Position numbers and translations under genes: made by a program
The notes under the pieces: model-generated
Seen by the model: only the letters and a program-made list of their open reading frames with translations
Told to the model about the DNA's origin: nothing
Database searches by the model: none
In this document: positions 15,053-22,517 of the stretch, one piece after another
How the letters are laid out: the number at the start of each line of letters is the position of its first letter
Numbering within the stretch: the first letter of the stretch is position 1
NCBI GenBank assembly: GCA_030016385.1
Contig: JASEJN010000035.1
Coordinates: 1 to 36,486 of the forward strand
Reading direction: 5' to 3'
From: Clostridiales bacterium
GTDB taxonomy: Bacteria; Bacillota; Clostridia; Clostridiales; Oxobacteraceae
DNA length: 36,486 nucleotides

Positions 15053-16012
15053 ATGCAACCAGTCATTGACCATATCCATATTACGGTATCTAACCTGAAA
15101 CGGGCCGAAAGGTTCTATGATATGCTGCTGCCGCTTTTGGGGTTTGATATTAAAAACAAAGAAATTGATATGGTTCCCGAACATGAGTATCAAATCATCG
15201 AATACAATCATCGCAATTTTTCCATTGGGCTTGTGAGCCCGCGTTCCGCTTTTGCGGAAGATAAAATAAACAGAAGGAAACCGGGGGCTCTACATCATCT
15301 TGCTTTTGCCGCCGATTCGCGAGCGGATGTTGATAGACTTTACCGGAAAATTTTAAAAATCGGCGCGCAGATCGTACATAAGCCGCAGGAGTATCCGGAG
15401 TACTGCGCGGATTACTATGCCTTTTTCTTTAAGGATTTTGAAGGAATAGAACTGGAGATCGTTTATTTCAACCGGCCCGGGTACTTTGAGAAAAAGAGTG
15501 ATATGAAATGGAAATTTCCGAAAATCCGGGAAATAGAAGCTGAAGATCGGCAGGCTGTAAATGATTTTATAAAGAAGCACTGGCTGTCTGTCAATATGGT
15601 TGTCAGAGGACAGGTAGTTGATATGACTACATTGGACGGTTTTATCGCCAGTGAGAAAAAATTAATTGTGGGTCTTGTCACATATCGGATTTCGGATGGC
15701 GAATGTGAAATCATGTCCCTCGACAGCATTGAGGAGAACCATGGCATCGGCACCGCTCTGCTTAATTGTGTTATCCGGATGGCGGAAAGCAAAAGATGCA
15801 AAAGGGTCAAATTGATCACGACCAATGATAACATCCGCGCCATCCTTTTTTACCAGAAGCGGGGCTTTGATATGGCCCGTCTGTATCGAAACGCGTTGGA
15901 TGTTTCAAGAAGGCTGAAGCCTGAAATTCCACTTAAGGGTGATTTTAATCTTCCAATCCGTCATGAAATTGAATTTGAACTTTTGCTTTCAGATGAATGT
16001 AATAATCAATAA
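15053..16012 (+). CDS. VOC (glyoxalase/bleomycin resistance-like) - GNAT acetyltransferase fusion
   Basis: The 319-aa protein has two domains. Residues ~1-135 are a vicinal-oxygen-chelate fold: an IDHIHITV metal-ligand strand with His7, a GALHHLAFAA strand, and FEGIELEIVYF ending the module. Residues ~150-300 form a GNAT acetyltransferase: EIMSLDSIEENHGIGTALLN contains the acetyl-CoA loop, followed by RVKLITTNDNIRAILFYQKRGF, typical of motif B. The start at 15053 follows AAAGGGGGA by 8 nt; frame extension further upstream overlaps the previous gene and is not used. Such fusions are often resistance-type enzymes, but the substrate is unknown. A 50-bp mobile hairpin is inserted just at its stop codon. 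Confidence 0.87.
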   Translation: MQPVIDHIHITVSNLKRAERFYDMLLPLLGFDIKNKEIDMVPEHEYQIIEYNHRNFSIGLVSPRSAFAEDKINRRKPGALHHLAFAADSRADVDRLYRKILKIGAQIVHKPQEYPEYCADYYAFFFKDFEGIELEIVYFNRPGYFEKKSDMKWKFPKIREIEAEDRQAVNDFIKKHWLSVNMVVRGQVVDMTTLDGFIASEKKLIVGLVTYRISDGECEIMSLDSIEENHGIGTALLNCVIRMAESKRCKRVKLITTNDNIRAILFYQKRGFDMARLYRNALDVSRRLKPEIPLKGDFNLPIRHEIEFELLLSDECNNQ

Positions 16013-16075
16013 ATAACTTCGATTTGCAATTTGAAATCAGTCATAAGCTCATATTACCAATCGAAGCAATAAATA
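16007..16075. mobile_element. MITE-like hairpin element, minimal copy 3 (50 bp) with 9-bp target duplication
   Basis: The element 16017-16066 consists of little more than its two terminal repeats, CTTCGATTTGCAATTTGA and the reverse complement of TCATATTACCAATCGAAG. It is flanked by CAATAAATA at 16007-16015 and again at 16067-16075 (one extra A at 16016). The left duplication overlaps the VOC-GNAT stop codon. Confidence 0.8.
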
Positions 16076-16115
16076 GAAGCAAGGTTGAAATAGATTTTTA
16101 CTGGAGGAATTTCTA

Positions 16116-16472
16116 ATGAAGGATCTAAAAATTTCTGAGATGATGTCGCAGCAAAGGGAATTATGGGAGAAGTATAAAGACAAATGGTCGCCTATGGAAC
16201 CGCCATATGGCAGAGATAGCATCCTCTGGATGATTGAAGAGCTAGGTGAGGTTATCGCTATTATTAAAAAGCGCGGAGAGACGGCGATTATGGAAGATGC
16301 AAAAGTCCGCAGTGCCTTTGTTGAAGAATTCGCAGATGTTTTAATGTATCTTACCGATGCCATGTTGCGATATGGAGTCACGCCGGATGAAATTTCAAGC
16401 GCCTATGTCAGCAAACATAATAAAAACATGGTCAGGGACTTTGACCGGGAACACAGCAGGTATTTAAAATGA
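16116..16472 (+). CDS. MazG-like nucleotide pyrophosphohydrolase
   Basis: The 118-aa all-alpha protein carries the MazG metal-binding pattern: IEELGEV (Glu41, Glu42, Glu45) and EEFADV (Glu70, Glu71, Asp74), the EExxE-ExxD arrangement of the all-alpha NTP pyrophosphohydrolase superfamily. It would cleave a nucleoside triphosphate to monophosphate and pyrophosphate; the preferred nucleotide is unknown. GGAGG precedes the ATG by 8 nt. Its TGA overlaps the ATG of the next gene by 4 nt (ATGA), so the two are translationally coupled. The gap to the upstream gene contains the MITE copy 3. Confidence 0.88.
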   Translation: MKDLKISEMMSQQRELWEKYKDKWSPMEPPYGRDSILWMIEELGEVIAIIKKRGETAIMEDAKVRSAFVEEFADVLMYLTDAMLRYGVTPDEISSAYVSKHNKNMVRDFDREHSRYLK

Positions 16473-16798
16473 CTATTTTGGTATATGAAAAACTTGTGCG
16501 TGACAAAATTCCTGAGATCATCAAAGCGAACGGACAGAAGGGCTTTTTCCGTATTCTAGAAGATGAAGAATATCAGATCAAGCTGAATGAAAAGATGAAA
16601 GAGGAACTCATAGAGTATCTGACAAGCAATTCTGAAAGGGAGGCCGTTCAGGAACTTGCCGATATGAGCGAAATCATAGATGCCATTCTTGAACTGAAAG
16701 GGGTCTCAAAGGAAAAGTTTTGTGTATTTAAGCAAAAAAGAAAGGAAGATCGCGGAGGATTTCAAAAACGGCTTTTACTTGAAAAAGTTGAGAAGTAG
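16469..16798 (+). CDS. Second MazG-like (house-cleaning NTP pyrophosphohydrolase) protein
   Basis: The 109-aa protein begins VYEKLVRDKIPEII, a hallmark of the PRA-PH/MazG-like house-cleaning family (COG4997 type). The acidic metal-binding helices are KMKEELIEYL and EAVQELADMSEIIDAI. It is coupled by a 4-nt overlap to the other MazG-like gene. Two different members of the same superfamily side by side suggest either a heteromeric enzyme or complementary nucleotide specificities; neither is shown. It ends 31 nt before the HD gene. Confidence 0.85.
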   Translation: MTILVYEKLVRDKIPEIIKANGQKGFFRILEDEEYQIKLNEKMKEELIEYLTSNSEREAVQELADMSEIIDAILELKGVSKEKFCVFKQKRKEDRGGFQKRLLLEKVEK

Positions 16799-16829
16799 AA
16801 TTTTATGATTCAAAGCAAGGAGAAAAACC

Positions 16830-17516
16830 ATGAAAAAATCGGAGTATGAGAACATTGAAAGATACATGCTTGAGTGTATGAAAGATAGCGCCCACGATAA
16901 AGAGCATATTTATCGGGTTTTGTACATGGCGCTTGATATTGCAAAATATGAAGAAAATGTTGATAAAGATACTTTAATAGCTGCTTGTCTGTTGCATGAC
17001 ATCGGCAGAGAGGAACAATTTAAGAATCCAGCTATAGATCATGCAAAAGCAGGAAGTAAAAAAGCCTATGACTTTTTGGTAAAAAGCGGCTGGTCGGATA
17101 GGCGGGCGTGGCATGTTAGGGAATGTATACTGACCCATCGGTTTAGAAGCGATCATCTGCCGAAAAGCATAGAGGCCCAAATACTCTTTGACGCTGACAA
17201 GCTGGATGTAGCGGGTACATTGGGGATTGCACGGACACTTGTTTATACCGGCCAGGTTTCCGAGCCCTTATATTCTGTAGATGAAAAAGGGAATGTTTTA
17301 GATGGTGAAAGTGACAGGATGCCGTCATTCTTTCAGGAATATAAATTTAAACTGGAAAATATCTATGATAAATTTTTCACTCAGAGGGGTAAACAAATCG
17401 CAAAGGAGCGGCAGGAATCTGCGGTTTCTTTTTACAACAGCATGTTGAGTGAGGTCAGATCTTGCTATTCATGTGGGAGAACCGAACTATCCGCTCTTTT
17501 AGCGGGTTTATGCTAA
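16830..17516 (+). CDS. HD-domain phosphohydrolase
   Basis: The 228-aa protein has a complete HD metal site: His26 in DKEHIYRVL, His56-Asp57 in LLHDIGR and Asp121-Asp123 in LFDADKLD, with the middle His in ILTHRF. HD proteins of this size (YedJ-like) hydrolyse phosphate esters of nucleotides or related compounds. AAGGAG lies upstream of the ATG. It closes the nucleotide-enzyme run and is only 29 nt ahead of the sugar isomerase gene. A weak hairpin, CCGCT-loop-AGCGG at 17491-17505, lies in its last codons. C-terminal residues include a CxxC (CYSC). Confidence 0.85.
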   Translation: MKKSEYENIERYMLECMKDSAHDKEHIYRVLYMALDIAKYEENVDKDTLIAACLLHDIGREEQFKNPAIDHAKAGSKKAYDFLVKSGWSDRRAWHVRECILTHRFRSDHLPKSIEAQILFDADKLDVAGTLGIARTLVYTGQVSEPLYSVDEKGNVLDGESDRMPSFFQEYKFKLENIYDKFFTQRGKQIAKERQESAVSFYNSMLSEVRSCYSCGRTELSALLAGLC

Positions 17517-17545
17517 TATAAAATATTTGAAAGAGAGGGTTTATC

Positions 17546-18406
17546 ATGTACAATAATAAGATAGGCGTAATGGTGGATTCTTTTAAGCTTGGGCTTAAGG
17601 AGGGCATAAAAAAGGCAAAAGAGGTAGGAGCAGATGGCATACAGATTTATGCTGTAAGCGGTCCTATGGATCCCGACAATTTAAGCAGGTCGGACAGACG
17701 GGAATTGCTTGATTACATAAAATCAAAGGGGCTCGTTGTCTCCGCTCTTTGCGGTGATCTTGGGGGCCATGGCTTTGCTGTTTCAAAGGATAATCCGTGG
17801 AAAATCGAGAAATCCAAAAAAATAATGGATCTTGCAAAAGATTTAGAGACAAATGTTGTTACGACTCATATAGGGGTCGTGCCCGAGGATAGAAATAATC
17901 CGAGGTTTTCAGTAATGCAGGAAGCCTGTGAGGAGCTGGGAAATTATGGCGATAAAGTCGGGGCTTATTTTGCTATAGAGACGGGTCCTGAAAAGGCTGT
18001 TACATTGAAGGGTTTCTTAGACAGCCTTGATAGTAAGGGTGTAAGAGTTAATTTTGATCCTGCAAATTTTGTTATGGTGACAGGTGATGATCCGGTGCAA
18101 GGCGTGTACACATTGAAAGATTATATAGTCCATACCCATGCAAAAGATGGCATAATGATAAAAAAGACAAATCCGGAAATTGTATATAATGTTTTCGCAG
18201 AAGGCGGCATCGAGGATTTCAGGATTGAGGATTATTTCGTGGAGAAGCCGTTAGGCACGGGAAGCGTTGATTTTAAGGGTTACATTAAGGCGCTTAACGA
18301 TATTTCATATAATGGTTTTCTCACCATCGAAAGAGAAGTAGGAGAAAATCCCGAAGCTGATATAAGGCTGGCTGTTAATTTTTTGAAGGATATTCTAAAG
18401 AAATAA
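17546..18406 (+). CDS. Sugar phosphate isomerase/epimerase family protein (AP-endonuclease-2 TIM barrel)
   Basis: The 286-aa protein has the xylose-isomerase-like TIM barrel pattern of the AP_endonuc_2 family: GADGIQIYAVSG near the start, VVTTHIGVVP, AIETGP (metal-binding Glu), VRVNFDPANF (Asp), IVHTHAKDG (two His), and a late FLTIEREVG (Glu). The order of His/Glu/Asp metal ligands is complete, so an active enzyme is expected. Relatives include 2-keto-myo-inositol dehydratase and tagatose/allulose epimerases; the exact substrate is not decided by sequence. GAGAGGG precedes the ATG. The next gene, a Gfo/Idh/MocA dehydrogenase, starts 51 nt after its stop, a common catabolic pairing. Confidence 0.88.
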   Translation: MYNNKIGVMVDSFKLGLKEGIKKAKEVGADGIQIYAVSGPMDPDNLSRSDRRELLDYIKSKGLVVSALCGDLGGHGFAVSKDNPWKIEKSKKIMDLAKDLETNVVTTHIGVVPEDRNNPRFSVMQEACEELGNYGDKVGAYFAIETGPEKAVTLKGFLDSLDSKGVRVNFDPANFVMVTGDDPVQGVYTLKDYIVHTHAKDGIMIKKTNPEIVYNVFAEGGIEDFRIEDYFVEKPLGTGSVDFKGYIKALNDISYNGFLTIEREVGENPEADIRLAVNFLKDILKK

Positions 18407-18457
18407 AATAAACTTGTGTAAAATTTGCATAATGTTATTGATTTGGAGGATCAGAAT

Positions 18458-19678
18458 ATGAAAGATAAAGTCGGTATTGTTTTAGCTGGAATAGGAGGTT
18501 TTGGGAATAATTATGTGAACAGTCTTCTCGACTATAAGGGAGAAGAAATATTTGAAATCCGCGGCGTAGTCGATCCGAGGCCTGAGGGCTGTAGAAGGGT
18601 GAACGAGCTAAAATCAAGAAATATTCCCTTTTATAACTCTATCGAACAGTTTTATGAAAATGGGAACAGGGCCGACCTGGCGGTAATAAGCTCCCCGATA
18701 CAGTTCCATTGCCGTCAGTCCTGCACGGCATTGTCCCATGGAAGTCATGTCCTTTGTGAAAAGCCAATAGCGGCTACATTGCAGGAAGCAAAAAAAATGG
18801 CTGATGAAAGAGACAGGGCAGGTAAAATACTTGCAATAGGATTCCAGTGGTCTTATAGTCCGGCTATTTTGGCTTTGAAGCAGGATATTCTAAATGGGCT
18901 TATGGGGAAACCTTTAAGGCTCAAAACCATGACATTGTGGCCAAGGGATTACAAATATTATAAAAGGGGTTGGGCGGCAAAGATAAAGGATGCATCGGGC
19001 AACTGGGTGCTGGACAGCATAGCAAATAATGCTACTGCCCATTACCTCCATAATATGTTTTTCATACTGGGGGATAAAGTAAATACGAGTTTACGTCCCG
19101 AAAAACTTGAGGCTGAGGTGTACAGGGCTAATAAGATACAAAATTTTGACACGGCAGTTATAAGAGCATATGCCGGAAATGTGGAAATGCTCTATATAGC
19201 CTCCCATGCTGTAGAGGATAACTTCGGGCCGGTATTCTGCTATGAATTTGAGAATGCAAAGGTAACGTATGATGAAAACGGCACCCGCGAAATAAAAGCA
19301 TCGTTTGGCGATGGTACCGTTAAAAAATATGGCGATCCGACTAAGGATATAATGAGAAAATTGTTCGTTACCATCGATGCCATAAAAAAAGGTTCCGATT
19401 TCGTTCCATGTTCCATTGAAGCCGCAACTCCGCAGCTTTTGTGCATAAATGCGATACAGGATGCAGTGCATGAAGAAATACCTCAATTTCCGAAAGAATT
19501 AACTGTAGAGGATAAAAATTTATGCGGCGGGCCTGGCATATATGTAAGAGGCATGAGCGATTTTCTCAAAAAGTGTTATGAGGGCTGGAAGATGCCTTCT
19601 GAATACGATGTTTCTTGGGCAAAAAATACCGGTATGATAGATTTGAGGCACTATGATAACTTTATAGGTTGGAAATGA
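18458..19678 (+). CDS. Gfo/Idh/MocA family oxidoreductase
   Basis: The 406-aa protein has an N-terminal Rossmann domain with GIGGFG (residues 11-16) and the family motif HVLCEKPIAAT. These identify the NAD(P)-dependent Gfo/Idh/MocA sugar dehydrogenases, which oxidise or transhydrogenate sugars and inositols. The chosen start at 18458 follows GGAGG by 8 nt; an in-frame TTG at 18425 has no ribosome site. It sits immediately after the sugar isomerase/epimerase gene, and the two probably act on the same sugar derivative. The product lacks a signal peptide, so the reaction is cytoplasmic. Confidence 0.9.
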   Translation: MKDKVGIVLAGIGGFGNNYVNSLLDYKGEEIFEIRGVVDPRPEGCRRVNELKSRNIPFYNSIEQFYENGNRADLAVISSPIQFHCRQSCTALSHGSHVLCEKPIAATLQEAKKMADERDRAGKILAIGFQWSYSPAILALKQDILNGLMGKPLRLKTMTLWPRDYKYYKRGWAAKIKDASGNWVLDSIANNATAHYLHNMFFILGDKVNTSLRPEKLEAEVYRANKIQNFDTAVIRAYAGNVEMLYIASHAVEDNFGPVFCYEFENAKVTYDENGTREIKASFGDGTVKKYGDPTKDIMRKLFVTIDAIKKGSDFVPCSIEAATPQLLCINAIQDAVHEEIPQFPKELTVEDKNLCGGPGIYVRGMSDFLKKCYEGWKMPSEYDVSWAKNTGMIDLRHYDNFIGWK

Positions 19679-19740
19679 TTAAGGCATGCATATAAATTAT
19701 TTGAAGAATATGCACCCAATGATTAAGACATATATAAACT
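19673..19740. repeat. Repeat-rich intergenic stretch after the oxidoreductase gene
   Basis: AATGATTAAGGCATGCATAT (19673-19692) recurs imperfectly as AATGATTAAGACATATATAA (19718-19737). Inside lies GCATATAAATTATTTGAAGA with ATATGC (19687-19710), a dispersed motif seen again at 20816 (interrupted) and at 36425. Confidence 0.55.
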
Positions 19741-19857
19741 TTCATTAAAGCCGAGAACTTCGGCCGATGAAAAACAGGGGCGTTCACGGGTGTATGAAAT
19801 ATAGAATATACACCTGCCGTTACCCGTAATCTAGATAAAATGAATGGAGAGATAAAA

Positions 19858-20811
19858 ATGGATGTAATCAGAAAAAGAATCGAAGGGCTTAAGTCTTATT
19901 CGCCTTCTTTGACTTCCAGGGACGATCTGGATTCATTCTGGGAGAAGACTTTAAGGGAATGCAAAAATAAGCCTTTAAATGCGGTAAAGGAGAGAGCAGA
20001 TACATTTCTTTTGAATGTCGATGCATATAAAGTAACTTATTATGGTTATGACGAAACTCCATTACACGGATGGTATCTTGTCCCCAATTTTTTAAAGGAC
20101 GGGAAGCTCCCATGTGCAGTTATCTTTCACGGATATACAGGAAGCAAGGGTTATCCGGAAGAATATGCAAGATGGCTATTGATGGGAATGGCAGTCTTTG
20201 CAATAGATATCCGCGGACAGGGGGGAGAGACCGGGAACCTTATGGGAAGCAGGTTCGGTATGGTTAAAGGGTGGATTACCCAGGGCATACTCGACAAGGA
20301 TACATGCTATTATAAAGCTATAACAGTCGATTGCTTGAGGGCGCTTGACTGGGTATCAGAGCAGCCCGAGATAGATAAAAGCCGCATATGCGTTATGGGT
20401 GGAAGCCAGGGCGGCGGACTTACGTTTATTACAGCCGCTTTAAGCGATAAACCGGCAATTGCTGCCCCATGCATACCTAATATGTGCCACATGGACTTAG
20501 GCGTCTTTAATTCTACAAGTTCGCTTACAGAGATCGCCGAATTTGTCAGCAGGTTTCCCGAAAAATTAGATAAAGTACTGGAGACTCTAAGTTATTTTGA
20601 CATAATGAATCTTGCAGATCGCATCTCGATACCCGTTCTTGTTTCTGTGGGATTGAAGGATACCATCTGTATGCCCGAGACGATATTTGCGGCGTATAAC
20701 AATATTAAATCCGAAAAGCATATAAAAGTTTATCCTTTTATGGGCCACTGCGTGCCTGAATATCACAGAAGAGAAATAATGTCCTTTATCAATAACCACT
20801 TTAAAAAATAA
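19858..20811 (+). CDS. Acetyl xylan esterase / cephalosporin-C deacetylase family (CE7) protein
   Basis: The 317-aa alpha/beta hydrolase shows the CE7 pattern: a long N-terminal extension, HGYTGSKG (oxyanion loop), DIRGQGGETG, a nucleophile elbow GGSQGG with Ser183, Asp268 in GLKDTI, and His297 in FMGHCVP. The triad is complete and the length matches the family. It would remove O-acetyl groups from xylo-oligosaccharides or other sugar esters. There is no signal peptide, so it acts on imported substrates. The start at 19858 has GGAGA 7 nt upstream; an ATG at 19840 overlaps that ribosome site. It lies between the dehydrogenase and an intracellular GH30, consistent with a carbohydrate-utilisation group. 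Confidence 0.92.
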   Translation: MDVIRKRIEGLKSYSPSLTSRDDLDSFWEKTLRECKNKPLNAVKERADTFLLNVDAYKVTYYGYDETPLHGWYLVPNFLKDGKLPCAVIFHGYTGSKGYPEEYARWLLMGMAVFAIDIRGQGGETGNLMGSRFGMVKGWITQGILDKDTCYYKAITVDCLRALDWVSEQPEIDKSRICVMGGSQGGGLTFITAALSDKPAIAAPCIPNMCHMDLGVFNSTSSLTEIAEFVSRFPEKLDKVLETLSYFDIMNLADRISIPVLVSVGLKDTICMPETIFAAYNNIKSEKHIKVYPFMGHCVPEYHRREIMSFINNHFKK

Positions 20812-20831
20812 TAGAGTATAAATTATTTGAG

Positions 20832-20930
20832 TTTTCATTGGTAATATGAGCTTATGTTATTTTGAACATTTATTTACTGCTCAAAATAACATAGCTCTAT
20901 TTATGCATGATTCCATATCGCGGATTGAAG
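20832..20930. mobile_element. MITE-like hairpin element, copy 2 (99 bp)
   Basis: The ends TTTTCATTGGTAATATGAG and the reverse complement of CATATCGCGGATTGAAG match copies 1 and 3. Internally CTTATGTTATTTTGAACA pairs with TGCTCAAAATAACATAG. Flanks are ATTATTTGA (20822-20830) and ATTTTTTGA (20931-20939), a 9-bp duplication with one mismatch. Removing the element restores TATAAATTATTTGA-AGAAT, the dispersed motif seen at 19688 and 36428. Confidence 0.75.
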
Positions 20931-20971
20931 ATTTTTTGAAGAATGTTATTTTTGATAGCCAAGCTTCAGGG

Positions 20972-21000
20972 TTGTTCCAGTAGTATTTTTCAAATATAAT
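20972..21000 (+). promoter_or_regulatory. Predicted promoter of the GH30 gene
   Basis: TTGTTC (20972-20977), 17-nt spacer, TATAAT (20995-21000), about 30 nt before the GTG start. Confidence 0.55.
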
Positions 21001-21031
21001 ATACACCTATAAAGTAAACGGAGGAGATATC

Positions 21032-22390
21032 GTGGATTTAGAAAATAGAGGGAAAAAAATAAAAGTCGTTATGACTGCAAGGGATACATATGACAGGCTA
21101 TCGGTTAAGGATGACGTGGTATTTAAAGATGATACATCTGAAACCGAGAGAAATATAATAAATATATATGACGATATCAAATATCAGGAAATAGTCGGTT
21201 TTGGGGGTGCTTTTACAGAAGCCGCATCGACAACGTTGGATAAACTTACGGGGGACAAAAGGGATGAGGTGTTGAACGCTTATTTCAACCCCAAAGCCGG
21301 CATAGGCTATACCCTCTGCAGAACGCATATAAACAGCTGCGATTTTTCACTGGGCAATTATTCGTATGATGATACGGATGGGGACACGGAGCTTGAGAAT
21401 TTCAGCATTGGAAGGGATGAAAAATCGTTAATACCATTTATCAAGGATGCAGCGGATGTAGAAGGCTCGCGGTTTAAACTGTTTGCATCACCCTGGAGCC
21501 CGCCTGCATGGATGAAGACAAACGGAATGATGAACTATGGCGGGAAACTGAAGGGCGAATATTATGAAACATGGGCAAAGTATATAGCAAAATATATAAA
21601 ATCATACAGGGAAGACGGCATAGATATTTGGGGTATTACGGTTCAGAATGAGCCTAAAGCCAGGCAAAAATGGGATTCGTGCATTTATACGGCGGCGGAG
21701 GAGAAGGATTTTGTAAGAGATTATCTTGGGCCGATTCTTCACAGGGAATGTCCGGGCGATGTAAAAATAATGATCTGGGACCACAATAAAGAGAGGGTAT
21801 ATGAAAGGGCAAAGGCGGCGTTTGAAGATCCAAAAGCTTCGAAATATATATGGGGGACTGCATTCCACTGGTATTCGGGAGAACATTTCGAGGCTCTCTC
21901 AGCAGTGCACGATAAATTTCCGGATAAATACCTTATACATACGGAAGGCTGTGTGGAAGGCGGAGCAAATATAGGATCATGGAAAACAGGCGAAAGATAC
22001 GGGCACGATATAATAGGCGATTTGAACAACTGGGCTTCGGGCTGGACGGATTGGAATATGGTCCTCGATGAAATCGGCGGACCGAATCATGTAGGAAATT
22101 ACTGTGATGCTCCAATAATCGCCGATACCAAAAGCAATACATTAAAATATGAGAGCTCATATTATTATATGGGACACTTCAGCAAATATATAAGGCCCGG
22201 ATACAGGCGGATCGGTTACAGCAAGTTTACAGAAAAATTGGACGTAACAGCCTTTGAGTCAAACGAAAAGGATATCGTTGTTGTAATTTTGAACAGGCAG
22301 GATGATAAAATCAACTTTAACCTGAGGACGAAATACGGCATTGCAGAAATTACAAGCCAGGCACATTCAATAATGACATTACTTTATTAA
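21032..22390 (+). CDS. Glycoside hydrolase family 30 enzyme
   Basis: The 452-aa protein has the GH30 architecture: a beta/alpha barrel with IVGFGGAFTEA near residue 54, PWSPPAWMKTN at 154-164, the acid/base Glu207 in TVQNEP, and the nucleophile Glu305 in HTEG. A C-terminal beta domain (about 395-452, VVVILNRQDD) follows. The family includes glucosylceramidase-like, beta-glucosidase, beta-xylosidase and beta-1,6-glucanase enzymes; the exact specificity is open. There is no signal peptide, so it is cytoplasmic and would act on imported oligosaccharides. It starts at a GTG with GGAGGAG upstream. The adjacent CE7 esterase suggests joint processing of acetylated oligosaccharides. Confidence 0.92.
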   Translation: MDLENRGKKIKVVMTARDTYDRLSVKDDVVFKDDTSETERNIINIYDDIKYQEIVGFGGAFTEAASTTLDKLTGDKRDEVLNAYFNPKAGIGYTLCRTHINSCDFSLGNYSYDDTDGDTELENFSIGRDEKSLIPFIKDAADVEGSRFKLFASPWSPPAWMKTNGMMNYGGKLKGEYYETWAKYIAKYIKSYREDGIDIWGITVQNEPKARQKWDSCIYTAAEEKDFVRDYLGPILHRECPGDVKIMIWDHNKERVYERAKAAFEDPKASKYIWGTAFHWYSGEHFEALSAVHDKFPDKYLIHTEGCVEGGANIGSWKTGERYGHDIIGDLNNWASGWTDWNMVLDEIGGPNHVGNYCDAPIIADTKSNTLKYESSYYYMGHFSKYIRPGYRRIGYSKFTEKLDVTAFESNEKDIVVVILNRQDDKINFNLRTKYGIAEITSQAHSIMTLLY

Positions 22391-22448
22391 AACAGGAAAA
22401 AGGCGACTGCTAATTAAAAATTTTCACAAAATTTGAGCTTTTCACATA

Positions 22449-22477
22449 TTGACATTGGTATGATATTATCATATATT
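22449..22477 (+). promoter_or_regulatory. Predicted promoter of the DUF2334 gene
   Basis: TTGACA (22449-22454), 17-nt spacer, TATATT (22472-22477), about 40 nt upstream of the start. Confidence 0.65.
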
Positions 22478-22517
22478 TAAATTGTATCCTCAAATTGAAT
22501 AAAAAGGGAATGAGAAC

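Noticed and set aside
17491..17510. CCGCT-loop-AGCGG hairpin as terminator of the HD gene
   Set aside because: The stem is only 5 bp within coding sequence and is followed by no T-run, so termination there is doubtful.
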